64,000 nucleotides of DNA from Nonomuraea guangzhouensis (GCF_019396345.1 NZ_JAHKRM010000025.1:62001-126000), one strand, 5' to 3'. Counted from the stretch's first letter, positions 50,786-60,341 are shown. Notes: generated by a model from the letters alone, not told the origin. A program made the numbers and translations.

Positions 50786-51922
50786 ATGGGCCCGCGACAC
50801 GTACTCGTCACCTTGACGGTGCTGACAGTGGCCGGATGTACGGCCGCCTCGCCCACCGGGCTCGACCAGCCCAGCCCTGCTGAGACCCCCTCGGTGCGGG
50901 CGAGCGGCACCCCGGCCGCCACCCGCCCCCAGGGACGCTGGCGGGTGGTCTACCGGCAGAAGGGCCTGGACTACGGGGCCGACTTCTTGGACATCACGGC
51001 CACGAGCGAGCGCGACGCGTGGGCGGTCGGCGAGCGGACCTTCGGCACCGACGGCCACGAGGCGTTGCTGGTCCGCTGGGACGGCAAGCGCTGGCGACGG
51101 CTGGCGAAGGAGCTGCCGAAGCAGGCCCGGGACGTCACGCTCACCAAGGTGGACGCCTCCGACCCCGGCAATGTGTGGGTCATCGCCGAGGACAAGGAGG
51201 GCGGCGAGTCCGGACTGCTGCACTTCGACGGCCGGCGCTGGTCGTTCGTCCCCGATCCGGTGGACACCTCTGACGAGGCCGCGAGTCCGTCCGAGGTGAT
51301 CGCCCTGGGGGGTGGGCAGGCGTGGACGTTCGGCGACGGGTGGGCGCGGCACTTCGACGGGCGACGCTGGACCAGCCAGGCGATCCCCATCGTCACGCAC
51401 GCCGCCTTCGCCCGGTCGCCCCAGGACATCTGGGCGGTCGGGGAGGCGGACCCGGTGCCGGACGACGCGTCCGCGCAGTCGGAGCCCGCCGTCGCCCACT
51501 TCGACGGCCGGTCCTGGCAGCGGATGCCGCTGCCCGCGCCGTCGCCGCCCGGCTCGTTCGAGTCGCGGCTCGATGCCGTGCTGGCCGTGGCCGCCGACGA
51601 TGTGTGGGCGGTCGGCGGCTACGAGACGGGGGACGGCACGTTCCGGCCGCTGTCATACCGGTGGAACGGCACGGCCTGGCGAGCGGTCGCCCTTGACGGC
51701 GGGCGGTTGACCGGGATCGCCCGCGACAGCGGCGGCGTGGTGTGGGTGGCCTCCCATCGGTTCAGCTCCGAGCCCGGGAAGGACACCTACCGGCTGCTGG
51801 CGGAGGCGGGCGGGCGTTGGTCACGGGTCACCCCCGCCGCCCCGGTGACCACGATGACCGCCCTCCCCGGCGGGAAGCCCCTGTGGGCGATCGGCCAGAA
51901 CGCGATCACCGAGTATCGCTGA
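50786..51922 (+). CDS. Lipoprotein with beta-propeller-like repeats
   Basis: A 378-aa surface lipoprotein. The signal peptide ends in lipobox TVAGC at about residue 18. A Ser/Thr/Pro linker follows, then about six blades with recurring DVWAVG or DIWAVGE and HFDGRRW elements, a Kelch/sialidase-like propeller pattern. No catalytic residues are recognised. A truncated paralogue of its N-terminus lies at 44913, on the other side of the transporter/kinase-RidA island. The start is ATG 50786 with GGAGG upstream. It follows the IclR gene by 33 bp. Confidence 0.75.
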   Translation: MGPRHVLVTLTVLTVAGCTAASPTGLDQPSPAETPSVRASGTPAATRPQGRWRVVYRQKGLDYGADFLDITATSERDAWAVGERTFGTDGHEALLVRWDGKRWRRLAKELPKQARDVTLTKVDASDPGNVWVIAEDKEGGESGLLHFDGRRWSFVPDPVDTSDEAASPSEVIALGGGQAWTFGDGWARHFDGRRWTSQAIPIVTHAAFARSPQDIWAVGEADPVPDDASAQSEPAVAHFDGRSWQRMPLPAPSPPGSFESRLDAVLAVAADDVWAVGGYETGDGTFRPLSYRWNGTAWRAVALDGGRLTGIARDSGGVVWVASHRFSSEPGKDTYRLLAEAGGRWSRVTPAAPVTTMTALPGGKPLWAIGQNAITEYR

Positions 51923-51975
51923 GACGGGGACGGCATCAGGCGTCTCCGCCAGGCCGCCCACCGGGGCCTCGGCTC

Positions 51976-52839
51976 CTACGCGCGGCTCAGCAGGACCGGC
52001 TCGGTGATCGGGGACTCGTGAGTGCCGAGGACGGTGCAGGCGTGGGCCCCGGCGGTGGCGCCGAGCCGTACGCACCGCTCCAGCGGCAGCCCGCGGAGGC
52101 TGCCGTACAGGAAGCCGGAGACGAACGCGTCGCCCGCGCCGTTGCTGTCGGCGACCGGGCCGGGCAGCGGCGCGGCCGGGAAGGCGCGCAGCGGTGTGTC
52201 GCGGGTCAGGACCAGGCAGCCCTCGGCGCCGCGCGTGCAGACGACCGTGTGGGCGCGGCCGCGTTCGATGATGCCTGCCATGGTCGCGGCCGGGTCGGCG
52301 AGCGCGGCGGCCGAGAGGAAGACCAGGTCGGAGCGGTAGGCGAAGTCCTGGTGGTAGTCGTCGACGCCGTTCCAGTCGTGGAGGTCCGTGGAGACGGGCA
52401 TGTCGAGGTCCGGGTACACGTGGCGGCAGAAGTCGGTGATCGACACGTGCGCGTGCCGCGCTTCGACACCCGTGTAGAGGTGGCGCGGGAGCCGCTCGCC
52501 GGGCGTGGCCCTGGGGTCGAACAGCGAGGTGCGGCGGCCGTCCGGATCGACCAGCAGGACGCTGCGCCGGGTGCCCGCCGCCGCCGGCGCCCAGGCGAAG
52601 TCGAGGCCGCGCAGCGCGTCGCGGATCAGCGCGCCCTGCGGGTCGTCGCCGATCAGGTCGGCGAACGCGACGTCGAGCCCGAGCGCCGCGCAGCCGAGCG
52701 CGACACCGGCGCCGGTGTTGCCGATCCGGTCGATCACGGGCGGCACGGAGTAGGTGTCCTCGTACGGCAGGGGCAGCGCGGGCACGTACACGGTGGTGTC
52801 GACCCCGGCACCACCGAGGACGAGGACGTCGCGGATCAT
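51976..52839 (-). CDS. PfkB family carbohydrate kinase
   Basis: A 287-aa ribokinase-like sugar kinase. N-terminal DVLVLGGAGVDTTVYVPALP, the substrate-lid NTGAGVALGCAALGLDVAFA and the catalytic DSNGAGDAFVSGFLYGSLRG (Asp base in GAGD) are present. The start ATG overlaps the LacI stop (ATGA), so kinase and regulator form one operon. Substrate candidates include ribose, adenosine or other sugars; sequence alone does not decide. It is not a fusion, unlike the KDG kinase at 45083. Confidence 0.85.
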   Translation of the reverse strand: MIRDVLVLGGAGVDTTVYVPALPLPYEDTYSVPPVIDRIGNTGAGVALGCAALGLDVAFADLIGDDPQGALIRDALRGLDFAWAPAAAGTRRSVLLVDPDGRRTSLFDPRATPGERLPRHLYTGVEARHAHVSITDFCRHVYPDLDMPVSTDLHDWNGVDDYHQDFAYRSDLVFLSAAALADPAATMAGIIERGRAHTVVCTRGAEGCLVLTRDTPLRAFPAAPLPGPVADSNGAGDAFVSGFLYGSLRGLPLERCVRLGATAGAHACTVLGTHESPITEPVLLSRA

Positions 52840-53861
52840 CGATTCACCAGCGGGCCGGAGCCCGTGGAGCCGCGGACGACCAGTTCGGGCTGGAAGACGA
52901 GCTCGACGTGCTTGGCGGGAGCGCCGTTGACCTCTTCGAGCAGGGTCTGCACCGCGGCCGTGGCCATCGCGCCGATCGGCTTGCGTACCGTCGTCAACGG
53001 CGGATCCGTGAACGCGATCAGCGGCGAGTCGTCGAAGCCGACCACCGACACCTCGCCCGGCACGGCCAGCCCCTTCTCCCGGCAGGCGCGGATCGCCCCC
53101 AGCGCCATCAGGTCGCTCGCGCACACGATGCCGGTGCAGCCGCGGGACAGGAGCTGCATGGCCGCCGCCTGCCCACCCTCGACGGAGAACAACGAGTGCG
53201 CGATCAGCTCGTCGACGGCGCTCGTGCCGAGGAGCTGGGCCATCGCCTGCCGGTAGCCCTCGATCTTCCTGATCACGGGGACGAACCTGCGCGGCCCCAG
53301 CGCCAGCCCGATCCGCTCGTGCCCGAGGTCCACCAGGTGCTGCACGGCCAGCCGCGCGGCGAGCCGGTCGTCGGGCGAGATGAACGGCGCGTCGATGTGC
53401 TCGCTGTAGCCGTCGACCAGCACGATCGGCAGCCCCCGGTCGGTGAGCCTGGTGTAACGGTCCATCCGGGCGGTGGTGTCGGCGTGCAGCCCCGACACGA
53501 ACACGATGCCGCTCACCCCGCGGTCCACCAGCAGTTCGGTGAACTCGTCCTCGGGCGCGCCGCCCGGCAGCTGGGTGCAGAGCACGGGCGTGTAGCCGTG
53601 CTGGGTCAGCGCCTTCTCGATGGCCTGGGCGAACGCCGGGAAGATCGGGTTGTCGAGCTCGGGCGTGACCAGGCCGACGAGCCCGTTGCTGCGCTGCCGC
53701 AGCCGGGGCGGCCGTTCGTAGCCCATGAGGTCGAGTGCGGCCATCACGGCCTGGCGGGTGGCGGCGGAGACGCCCGGCTTGCCGTTGAGCACCCGGCTGA
53801 CCGTGGCCTCGCTCACCCCGGCCTGGGCGGCGATGTCGGCGAGGCGCGCATGACCGGTCAT
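52836..53861 (-). CDS. LacI family transcriptional regulator
   Basis: A 341-aa repressor. The helix-turn-helix and hinge are complete: RLADIAAQAGVSEATVSRVL, NGKPGVSAATRQAVMAAL. The periplasmic-binding-like sensor domain has LVGLVTPELDNPIFPAFAQA, SGIVFVSGLHADTTARMD and VVGFDDSPLIAFTDPPLTTV. Start ATG 53861 is chosen; GTG codons at 53870 and 53882 also lie in frame. It is co-transcribed with the PfkB kinase and divergent from the MsmK-type ATPase gene, with a LacI-like operator between. Confidence 0.87.
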   Translation of the reverse strand: MTGHARLADIAAQAGVSEATVSRVLNGKPGVSAATRQAVMAALDLMGYERPPRLRQRSNGLVGLVTPELDNPIFPAFAQAIEKALTQHGYTPVLCTQLPGGAPEDEFTELLVDRGVSGIVFVSGLHADTTARMDRYTRLTDRGLPIVLVDGYSEHIDAPFISPDDRLAARLAVQHLVDLGHERIGLALGPRRFVPVIRKIEGYRQAMAQLLGTSAVDELIAHSLFSVEGGQAAAMQLLSRGCTGIVCASDLMALGAIRACREKGLAVPGEVSVVGFDDSPLIAFTDPPLTTVRKPIGAMATAAVQTLLEEVNGAPAKHVELVFQPELVVRGSTGSGPLVNR

Positions 53862-54013
53862 GGCCGCCACTGTACTTTCCACCGGGCCGCCGGCTGTGGC
53901 GCGCGCGGGTCGTCACCGCCGGCGAAGCCGCGCCTGCGCGCATGATAGGCCACGGCCTCGCGCCACCCCCTGATCATGCTCCGTAACCCTAGACGGTCCC
54001 GACCATGAAAGCC

Positions 54014-54034
54014 CTTGCCGCAAGTTTACGCAAG
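54014..54034. promoter_or_regulatory. LacI-type operator in the 351-bp gap before the ATPase gene
   Basis: CTTGC (54014-54018) and GCAAG (54030-54034) form an inverted repeat, and the first CTTG also pairs with CAAG at 54021-54024. CTTGC/GCAAG half-sites are typical of actinomycete LacI sugar regulators. The gap 53862-54212 otherwise holds a self-complementary CAGGGCCCTG before a T-run near 54041-54055 and no gene. Confidence 0.5.
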
Positions 54035-54212
54035 CCCTTCCAGGGCCCTGTTTTTCCGGAAATTTTCACCAGCGGATGTCCCAAACCCATGACCGAAACG
54101 CGATTAGGCAGAGATCTTTTATGACAAGGGTGGACATGTGACGTTAAGGCGCGATGTACTACCCCTTCAATCAGCCCCGTCACAGGTGACACGTGCGCAA
54201 GGTGTTGGGCCC

Positions 54213-55496
<1,284 letters not shown>

Positions 55497-55501
55497 CCCC
55501 C

Positions 55502-55517
55502 TCCCCCGTGCGGGGGA
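55502..55517. terminator. Hairpin after the MsmK-type gene
   Basis: CCCCCG (55503-55508) pairs with CGGGGG (55511-55516) six bases after the stop codon, framed by a further T-A pair. The stem is GC-only with a tight loop. The T-run is missing, as is usual in this GC range. Confidence 0.45.
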
Positions 55518-55574
55518 AGGCAATGGCTCACGGTGGGGAAGCCACCCGTCGCCGCCGTCGGCACGCTTGGTGGC

Positions 55575-56045
55575 ATGACTTACTGGACTTCTCGTTGGGC
55601 CGGTTACGCGGCGATCGGCTGGACGCTCCTGTACGTGGCGTCGAAGGTGCACTTCGCCGTCGAAGGGCGGATCGGGGTCACCGGCGGCCCGCGCGTGGCC
55701 GCTGCGGCCTACCGTGACTACGGGCCTGGCGAGGTCGCCCAGGCGCAGTGGGCCAACGCCGGCAGCGGCCTGCTCATCGTCCTGCTGATCGTGATCTCTC
55801 TGCTGCCAGTGCGCCGCCGGTTGCCACGCGTGGCGCTGCTCGTGCTGCTGTGGGCATGTGTGGTCATGGCCGGGGCGGGCGCGGTCGGCATGCTCGGAGG
55901 GGTGGCATTCACTGAGCGCGGCGGCGCGATCTTCGGCGGTTACTGTGCCGTCTGGGCGGCCCTGCTGATGATCGCCGCTTTCGGGTTCCAGCGCCGCACC
56001 AGACCGGCGCGCGTTCCGCTTGTCGAACTCGGTGACCCTCGGTGA
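55575..56045 (+). CDS. Hypothetical membrane protein (DUF3995-like)
   Basis: A 156-aa protein with four membrane segments (about 7-25, 55-72, 80-102 and 113-133). GWTLLYVASKVHFAVEGRIG and VHFAVEGR near the first helix resemble DUF3995-type actinomycete membrane proteins, but the match is from memory and tentative. Start ATG 55575 has GGTGG four bases before it; GTG 55533 would add 14 residues. It is convergent with the TetR gene, 18 bp away. Confidence 0.6.
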   Translation: MTYWTSRWAGYAAIGWTLLYVASKVHFAVEGRIGVTGGPRVAAAAYRDYGPGEVAQAQWANAGSGLLIVLLIVISLLPVRRRLPRVALLVLLWACVVMAGAGAVGMLGGVAFTERGGAIFGGYCAVWAALLMIAAFGFQRRTRPARVPLVELGDPR

Positions 56046-56063
56046 CTTCGAGGTTCTCCGGTA

Positions 56064-56678
56064 CTAACCAGGCGGAGCGGCGGCCTCCCCCGTTCGGTGG
56101 AGATCGCTTTCGGCCGGCAGGATCCCGGCCACCAGCGCGCTGAGCGCGGCCAGCGCCTGCTCGGCATCGACCCGCCCCGGCGCCAGCAGCCACTGCTGAT
56201 GGATGCCGATCCCGGCGCCGATGATCGCGACGGCCAGCGCCTCGGCCGACACCCCCGGCGGAAGCGGCAGCCGTTCCAGCCAGCGCCGACAGTGCTCGCG
56301 CAGCGTGTCGTGGATCTCGACGTAGCGGCCGCGGATGGGTGAATCCGGCTCCAGCGCCTCGACCAGGAGCGTGACGAAGAGCTTGGTGGTCGGGAGCGCG
56401 AACATCGCACCGGCCGCCAGGTGCAGCTCTTCGAGCTTCGCCTCCGGCACCTCGGTGAGGCTGTCGCGGACCATCGCCACCGAACGTTCGAGCACGGCCA
56501 GCAGCAGGCCCTCCTTGCTGCCGAAGTGCCACGGGATGGATCCCCTGCTGATCCCGGAGCGCTGGGCCACGTCGATGAAGGTCGTCTGCCGGTAGCCCTT
56601 CTCGGCGAACAGCTCCGCCGCCGCGGCGAGGATCAGCTCGCGGCTCTCGCCGCTGGTCTGCTCTCGTCGTGTTGTCAC
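56064..56678 (-). CDS. TetR/AcrR family transcriptional regulator
   Basis: A 204-aa regulator. The helix-turn-helix (about 12-60) reads LILAAAAELFAEKGYRQTTF, DVAQRSGISRGSIPWHFGSK, a well-conserved TetR_N. The C-terminal domain contains ALEPDSPIRGRYVEIHDTLR. Start GTG 56678 follows GGGGAGG by five bases. It is divergent from the DUF2867/monooxygenase pair, and an inverted repeat in the gap is its likely site. Confidence 0.88.
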   Translation of the reverse strand: MTTRREQTSGESRELILAAAAELFAEKGYRQTTFIDVAQRSGISRGSIPWHFGSKEGLLLAVLERSVAMVRDSLTEVPEAKLEELHLAAGAMFALPTTKLFVTLLVEALEPDSPIRGRYVEIHDTLREHCRRWLERLPLPPGVSAEALAVAIIGAGIGIHQQWLLAPGRVDAEQALAALSALVAGILPAESDLHRTGEAAAPPG

Positions 56679-56693
56679 GCCCACCTCCCCTAT

Positions 56694-56718
56694 GCTAACA
56701 ATCATATTCTATGTTGGC
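56694..56718. promoter_or_regulatory. Inverted repeat GCTAACA-N11-TGTTGGC, candidate TetR operator
   Basis: Arms match at 6 of 7 positions around an AT-rich 11-bp spacer, between the divergent TetR and DUF2867 genes. It overlaps the likely TetR promoter region. Confidence 0.5.
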
Positions 56719-56745
56719 TGACACAGAGACGGAGGCCACCTGCTC

Positions 56746-57321
56746 ATGAGACTCCCGGACACCGCCCACACCTCACACCCCTGGCGGATCCACGCCCTGA
56801 CACCCGACTTCCGGCTCGAGGACGTATGGGAGCTGCCCACCCCCGGCGGCCCCGACGACCTGGAACGTCTGGTGCGGCAGATGGTCACCGGCGAAGGCCG
56901 CTTCTCCGGCGCCACCCGGGCCCTGTTCGCGCTGCGCTGGAAGATCGGCGAGCTGCTCGGCTGGGACCGGCCGGACACCGGCGTCGGCGTACGCGTGGAG
57001 ACGTTGCGCAACCGGCTCCCCGCCGACCTGCGTGCCGCTCCGCCCGCCCCGGACCCCGTCGCCGTACCCCTCACCTCGGTCTATCTGACCGACACCGAGT
57101 GGGCGGCGGAGCTGGCCAACAAGACCGTGCACACCGTCATGCACATCGGCTGGGTGCCGGACTCCGCCGGCGGCCACCACGGGCAACTGGCCGTGCTCGT
57201 CAAGCCGAACGGCCTGTTCGGCAGGGCCTACATGGCCGCGATCAGGCCCTTCCGCCACCTGATCGTGGACCCGGCATTGATCCGGCTGATCGGCCGCGGC
57301 TGGCAGAGGAGTGCGGCATGA
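56746..57321 (+). CDS. DUF2867 family protein
   Basis: A 191-aa protein of the DUF2867 group, seen often beside TetR genes in actinomycetes. Features are SHPWRIHALTPDFRLEDVWE, LFALRWKIGELLGWDRPDTG and the conserved NKTVHTVMHIGWVPD with GQLAVLVKPNGLFGRAYMAA. The fold is polyketide-cyclase/SRPBCC-like by general description, and the function is unknown. It overlaps the next gene (ATGA). Confidence 0.78.
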   Translation: MRLPDTAHTSHPWRIHALTPDFRLEDVWELPTPGGPDDLERLVRQMVTGEGRFSGATRALFALRWKIGELLGWDRPDTGVGVRVETLRNRLPADLRAAPPAPDPVAVPLTSVYLTDTEWAAELANKTVHTVMHIGWVPDSAGGHHGQLAVLVKPNGLFGRAYMAAIRPFRHLIVDPALIRLIGRGWQRSAA

Positions 57322-57596
57322 ACGTCGGAATGATCGCCAGCCACTATCCGCACGCCTCCCACCGGGAGGAGTTCATCGCCCGGGTGCACCGGGTCGCCGA
57401 GGTGTTCCGGGGCACGCCAGGATGCCTGTCGGCCGAATGCTGGCTGTCCGACGACGCGGTGATCTCGATCGTGCGGTGGGAGTCGGACGAGGCGTTCGCC
57501 ACGTCGCTGGCCGCGGTGCAGGAGGCGGACCTCGATCTGGCCTATGACGAGCGCGAGGTACGGCCGCGCGAGATCGTTCGGGTCGTGGCCGGCTAA
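57318..57596 (+). CDS. Antibiotic biosynthesis monooxygenase-like (ABM, dimeric alpha-beta barrel) protein
   Basis: A 92-aa small protein. The ferredoxin-like barrel pattern is visible in YPHASHREEFIARVHRVAEV, GTPGCLSAECWLSDDAVISI and VRWESDEAFATSLAAVQEAD. Such proteins act as cofactor-free monooxygenases or heme-degrading enzymes; neither can be assigned here. It starts in an ATGA overlap with the DUF2867 gene and is controlled with it by the divergent TetR protein. AGAGGAG serves as ribosome site. Confidence 0.75.
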   Translation: MNVGMIASHYPHASHREEFIARVHRVAEVFRGTPGCLSAECWLSDDAVISIVRWESDEAFATSLAAVQEADLDLAYDEREVRPREIVRVVAG

Positions 57597-57666
57597 GAAC
57601 CGTTTCCGAAGCGGGGCTCGTCGGTCGTCGCCTCACCAGGCCGGCGCGGTGCCGACCGTCACCGCT

Positions 57667-57711
57667 GGGCATCCTTCCGCGGGCGACAGGTGAGCCCCGG
57701 AAAGGATGCCC
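57667..57711. other. Strong hairpin in a 470-bp gene-free stretch
   Basis: GGGCATCCTTCCG (57667-57679) pairs with CGGAAAGGATGCCC (57698-57711) with a single bulged base. The region 57597-58068 shows no convincing gene; short open frames there have no family features. With the terminator at 57866-57901 it could bracket a structured RNA on the plus strand. Confidence 0.5.
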
Positions 57712-57865
57712 GCCATGCCTGTCACTCGGTCTCCCGGCCGGGTAGCCACCGCGGGGCGACGCGCGACCTTCCTCCCCTCTTGGCGTCAGGCTCGGGCATT
57801 CCGTCCAGGTGGCGGCGCATCCACTGTGCGAGGATGTCCGAACTGGCTCCGAGCAGCGCGGCGAT

Positions 57866-57910
57866 GGCCGCCCGCCCCTGGCATCGAGGGGGCGAGCGGC
57901 CTTTTCGTTT
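57866..57910 (+). terminator. Factor-independent terminator
   Basis: GGCCGCCCGCCCC (57866-57878) pairs with GGGGGCGAGCGGCC (57888-57901) with one mismatch, directly followed by TTTTCGTTT. This is the clearest terminator in the window and points to a plus-strand transcript ending here. That transcript is either the tail of the DUF2867 operon or an unannotated RNA. Confidence 0.65.
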
Positions 57911-58068
57911 GCCTGCTCATGCGATGCGGGCCGCGACGATGCGATTCTTTGGGGATCGGCGGGTGATGTGTCCGGTCTGCTACCGGCCGCTCAGGGGCAA
58001 CGCGGTGATCTCGAGGTGGCCGGGAAGCCTGCGGCTCTTCATGTCCGCGACAGGATGAGCGGATGGCG

Positions 58069-58722
58069 TTAGAGGCCGAACATCGGACGACACGCTGTCA
58101 TCCCGTCAACCGTTACGGGGTGCCGGTTCTGCTGAGTCCACTTCTGCCTGGTGAGCCGTAGACGATCGGACACGAGGGCCTCGTCATCGCGGGCGTCCAC
58201 CGAGACGCCGTCGTGCTCGTAGCCGAGCTTGCGGGACACGCCCTGAGAGGCGTGGTTGTCCTGGAACACCTCGGTACGCGCAGCACGTGCGTCGAGGTGG
58301 TCGAAGGCCAGGGTGAGCAGGCCGACCCGAGCCTCGGTTCCATAGCCCTTGGCTTGGTGCTCGATGCCCAGCCACGAGGACGTTGTGACCTCCCGAACGA
58401 CGAGGAAATCGCGTGCTCGAAGCGTGACCACGCCAAGCGGTTGGCCGTGGTGGAAGACCCCGAGTCCGAGCTGCCACGCTGCCACGCTCCATCCTGCGAG
58501 CTGGCTCCAGTGTCCTTGGAGCACAGACCGGACGCGATCCTCGGGACCGCCGTCGGTCCACGGAGTCAAAAACGGGCGCTCGTCTGCCCGGTGCACGCCT
58601 TTGCCTGCCAGATGTGCGAGTGCCGCCAGTTCTTCCTCCCGAGGCAGGCGGAGTTCAAGTCGTGGGGTGAAAATGGTCAGGCCGTATTGGGGCCACAGGT
58701 CAGAAAGCACGGGCGGGATCAT
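58069..58722 (-). CDS. GNAT family N-acetyltransferase (RimJ/RimL type)
   Basis: A 217-aa acetyltransferase. N-terminal TPRLELRLPREEELAALAHL is the RimJ/L-like entry strand. The acetyl-CoA site lies around WLGIEHQAKGYGTEARVGLL (Q-x-K-G-x-G-T). The closing helix reads FQDNHASQGVSRKLGYEHDG. Start ATG 58722 is likely; GTG 58737 is an alternative, and neither has a strong ribosome site. It stands alone beside an IS30 remnant. The acceptor could be a protein N-terminus or small amine. Confidence 0.82.
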   Translation of the reverse strand: MIPPVLSDLWPQYGLTIFTPRLELRLPREEELAALAHLAGKGVHRADERPFLTPWTDGGPEDRVRSVLQGHWSQLAGWSVAAWQLGLGVFHHGQPLGVVTLRARDFLVVREVTTSSWLGIEHQAKGYGTEARVGLLTLAFDHLDARAARTEVFQDNHASQGVSRKLGYEHDGVSVDARDDEALVSDRLRLTRQKWTQQNRHPVTVDGMTACRPMFGL

Positions 58723-58852
58723 GACGACTAAATCCACGCCACGCAACTGAATTACTGCCCAGATCAGGATTGTCATCGGCATGTCAGTGCCTCGCCATTG
58801 GGTGCGCCCTTGCCCCCTTGAGTCGCGGTGCCGCGAACCACGGCCCGCCAGG

Positions 58853-59310
58853 TCAGACGCAGGTTGCCAGGAGCTCCGCGAGACGCTCCGCCAGGCTGTC
58901 TGTCCCAGCCGAGCGTCTTGCGAGGTCGAGAGTTCAGCTCGGCGGCGACGGCGTCGAGCTGGGCGCGGGTGTGGACGGATAGGTCGGTGCCCTTCGGGAA
59001 GTACTGGCGCAGCAGCTCGTTCGTGTTCTCGTTGGAGCCGCGCTGCCAGGGGCCGGCCGGATCGCAGAAGTAGACGGGCATGTCGGCGGCGACGGGTTCT
59101 GGCCGATCTTGCTCGGTTTGGGGCGGGGCCGGCGGGCGTCGGCGCGGGCCTGGGCCGCGTGCGGGCGGTACTGGCCGCCTGTGGGGTGCCGATTGCGGCG
59201 GATCTCCCGGCTGATGGTCGAGGGCGCACGGCCCAGTTCGCGCGCGATCTCCCGGATCGAGGCCTTCTCCCGCACTCGGTCGGCGATGTCGAGCCTGATG
59301 CGCGGTTGAC
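58853..59310 (-). pseudogene. IS30 family transposase remnant
   Basis: Two pieces of an IS30 transposase in different frames. The N-terminal helix-turn-helix (about 59080-59290) reads SIREIARELGRAPSTISREI. The C-terminal piece (about 58900-59080) reads WQRGSNENTNELLRQYFPKG and LNSRPRKTLGW. The catalytic middle (first DDE Asp region) is deleted and the tail needs a further frameshift to reach the stop near 58853. The 5' end is cut close to the azoreductase promoter. It cannot make a functional transposase. Confidence 0.75.
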
Positions 59311-59314
59311 CAAC

Positions 59315-59359
59315 CGGACCATGGTCCGTATTGTTCTCTTACAAGCGGACCGCAGTCCG
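59315..59359. promoter_or_regulatory. Twin operators upstream of the azoreductase gene
   Basis: CGGACCATGGTCCG (59315-59328) is a perfect 14-bp palindrome. CGGACCGCAGTCCG (59346-59359) repeats the same half-sites, 31 bp on. The second site ends 13 bases before the start codon. A -10-like TATTGT lies between them. A HxlR, TetR or MarR protein encoded elsewhere is the likely binder. Confidence 0.6.
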
Positions 59360-59372
59360 GAAAGGGGCAACT

Positions 59373-59996
59373 ATGAAGCCGATCCTGCACATTTCCGCCT
59401 CCCCCAGAGGAGCGGAGTCGATCTCGCTGGCCATCGCCTCGACCTTCGTCGAGGAGTACGTCGCCACGCATCCCGGGGCGCAGGTCGACCACTTCGATCT
59501 GTGGGATGGAAGTCTGCCGGAGTTCGGGCCCGCCGCGGCGAAGGCCAAGATGACCGTGTTCGGAGGGGGTGTGCCCGACGGAGAGGAGGCGGCGGCCTGG
59601 GAGGCGGCCGTGCGGGTGTTCGAGTGGTTCGACGCCTATGACCGGTATCTGTTCAGCGTGCCGATGTGGAACTCTGGCGTGCCGTACAAGCTCAAGCAGC
59701 TCATCGACGTGGTCAGCCAGCCGGGCATGGTGTTCGGGGTGGATCCGGAGACCGGCTACCAGCACCTGCTGAGCGGGAAGCGGGCCGCGGTCGTCTACAC
59801 CAGCGCGGTCTGGGGGCCGGGGGTCGGGGCGGAGTTCGGGAGCGACTTCCAGTCGACGTTCTTCGGCGGGTGGCTGCGCTGGGCCGGGATCGACGACGTT
59901 CAGGAGATCCGGCACCATCCGACGTTGACGGGGTCGTATGAGGATGAGCGGAAGCAGGCGGACGAGCGAGCCCGAGAGATCGCCAGGCGCTTCTAG
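59373..59996 (+). CDS. azoR: FMN-dependent NADH-azoreductase / flavodoxin-fold quinone reductase
   Basis: A 207-aa flavodoxin-like oxidoreductase. The phosphate-binding loop SASPRGAESISLAIA is at residues 7-21. VPMWNSGVPYKLKQLIDVVS and a GKRAAVVYTSAVWGPG strand match the AzoR/NQO family, with the FMN-contact PMWN motif. The enzyme reduces quinones or azo dyes at the expense of NADH. Start ATG 59373 follows AAAGGGG; an upstream ATG at 59331 overlaps the promoter. Twin operators suggest induction by electrophiles such as quinones. Confidence 0.88.
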   Translation: MKPILHISASPRGAESISLAIASTFVEEYVATHPGAQVDHFDLWDGSLPEFGPAAAKAKMTVFGGGVPDGEEAAAWEAAVRVFEWFDAYDRYLFSVPMWNSGVPYKLKQLIDVVSQPGMVFGVDPETGYQHLLSGKRAAVVYTSAVWGPGVGAEFGSDFQSTFFGGWLRWAGIDDVQEIRHHPTLTGSYEDERKQADERAREIARRF

Positions 59997-60059
59997 CGAA
60001 TTTCCGCCGATCGGCAAAAGGGTGCACTCCCCCGCCCTGCTACATATGACCCGATGGCC

Positions 60060-60290
60060 ACGAGGGGCGCCATCGGCCGCTGACCCACCCTTCAGCCCCC
60101 AGACACTGATGACGCTGAACTCGCCCTCAGCGCAGGTGCGGCGGATGCTCTCCTGGGAGGGCGGCATGAGGAAGTGAGAGGTCTCGACGTCCGCGAGAAG
60201 GACGTCGGGATCATCCACTTCACGCCAGTAAGAGATGGCGATGATCTTGGTTTCCTTGGCACGGACGCCAACAATCACATATGAGGGCAT
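60060..60290 (-). pseudogene. Possible truncated hypothetical gene
   Basis: From ATG 60290 the frame reads MPSYVIVGVRAKETKIIAIS and YWREVDDPDVLLADVETSHF, then SVISVWGLKGG near residue 70, all with natural protein composition. The frame stays open far beyond, but antisense to the azoreductase and without sense. It may be the 5' part of a gene cut at the module edge. No family is recognised. It could also be chance. Confidence 0.3.
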
Positions 60291-60341
60291 TCGGGATCGG
60301 CGCCTTGACTCGGTGTGGCTGCGGCATCACGCTCAGGTGAT

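Noticed and set aside
51976..53943. Apparent fusion of the LacI region with the PfkB kinase in one 655-codon frame
   Set aside because: The upstream half is an out-of-frame reading of lacI. The real genes overlap by ATGA, so this is not a fusion, in contrast to the kinase-RidA case.
57690..58072. Three short plus-strand frames in the gene-free stretch
   Set aside because: They contradict each other, have no ribosome sites or family features, and cross a terminator hairpin; treated as non-coding.
58773..60290. Long open frame of 505 codons on the minus strand
   Set aside because: It runs antisense through the azoreductase gene and joins an IS30 fragment to a hypothetical start. Composition in the middle is that of a shadow frame, so only the two ends are meaningful.
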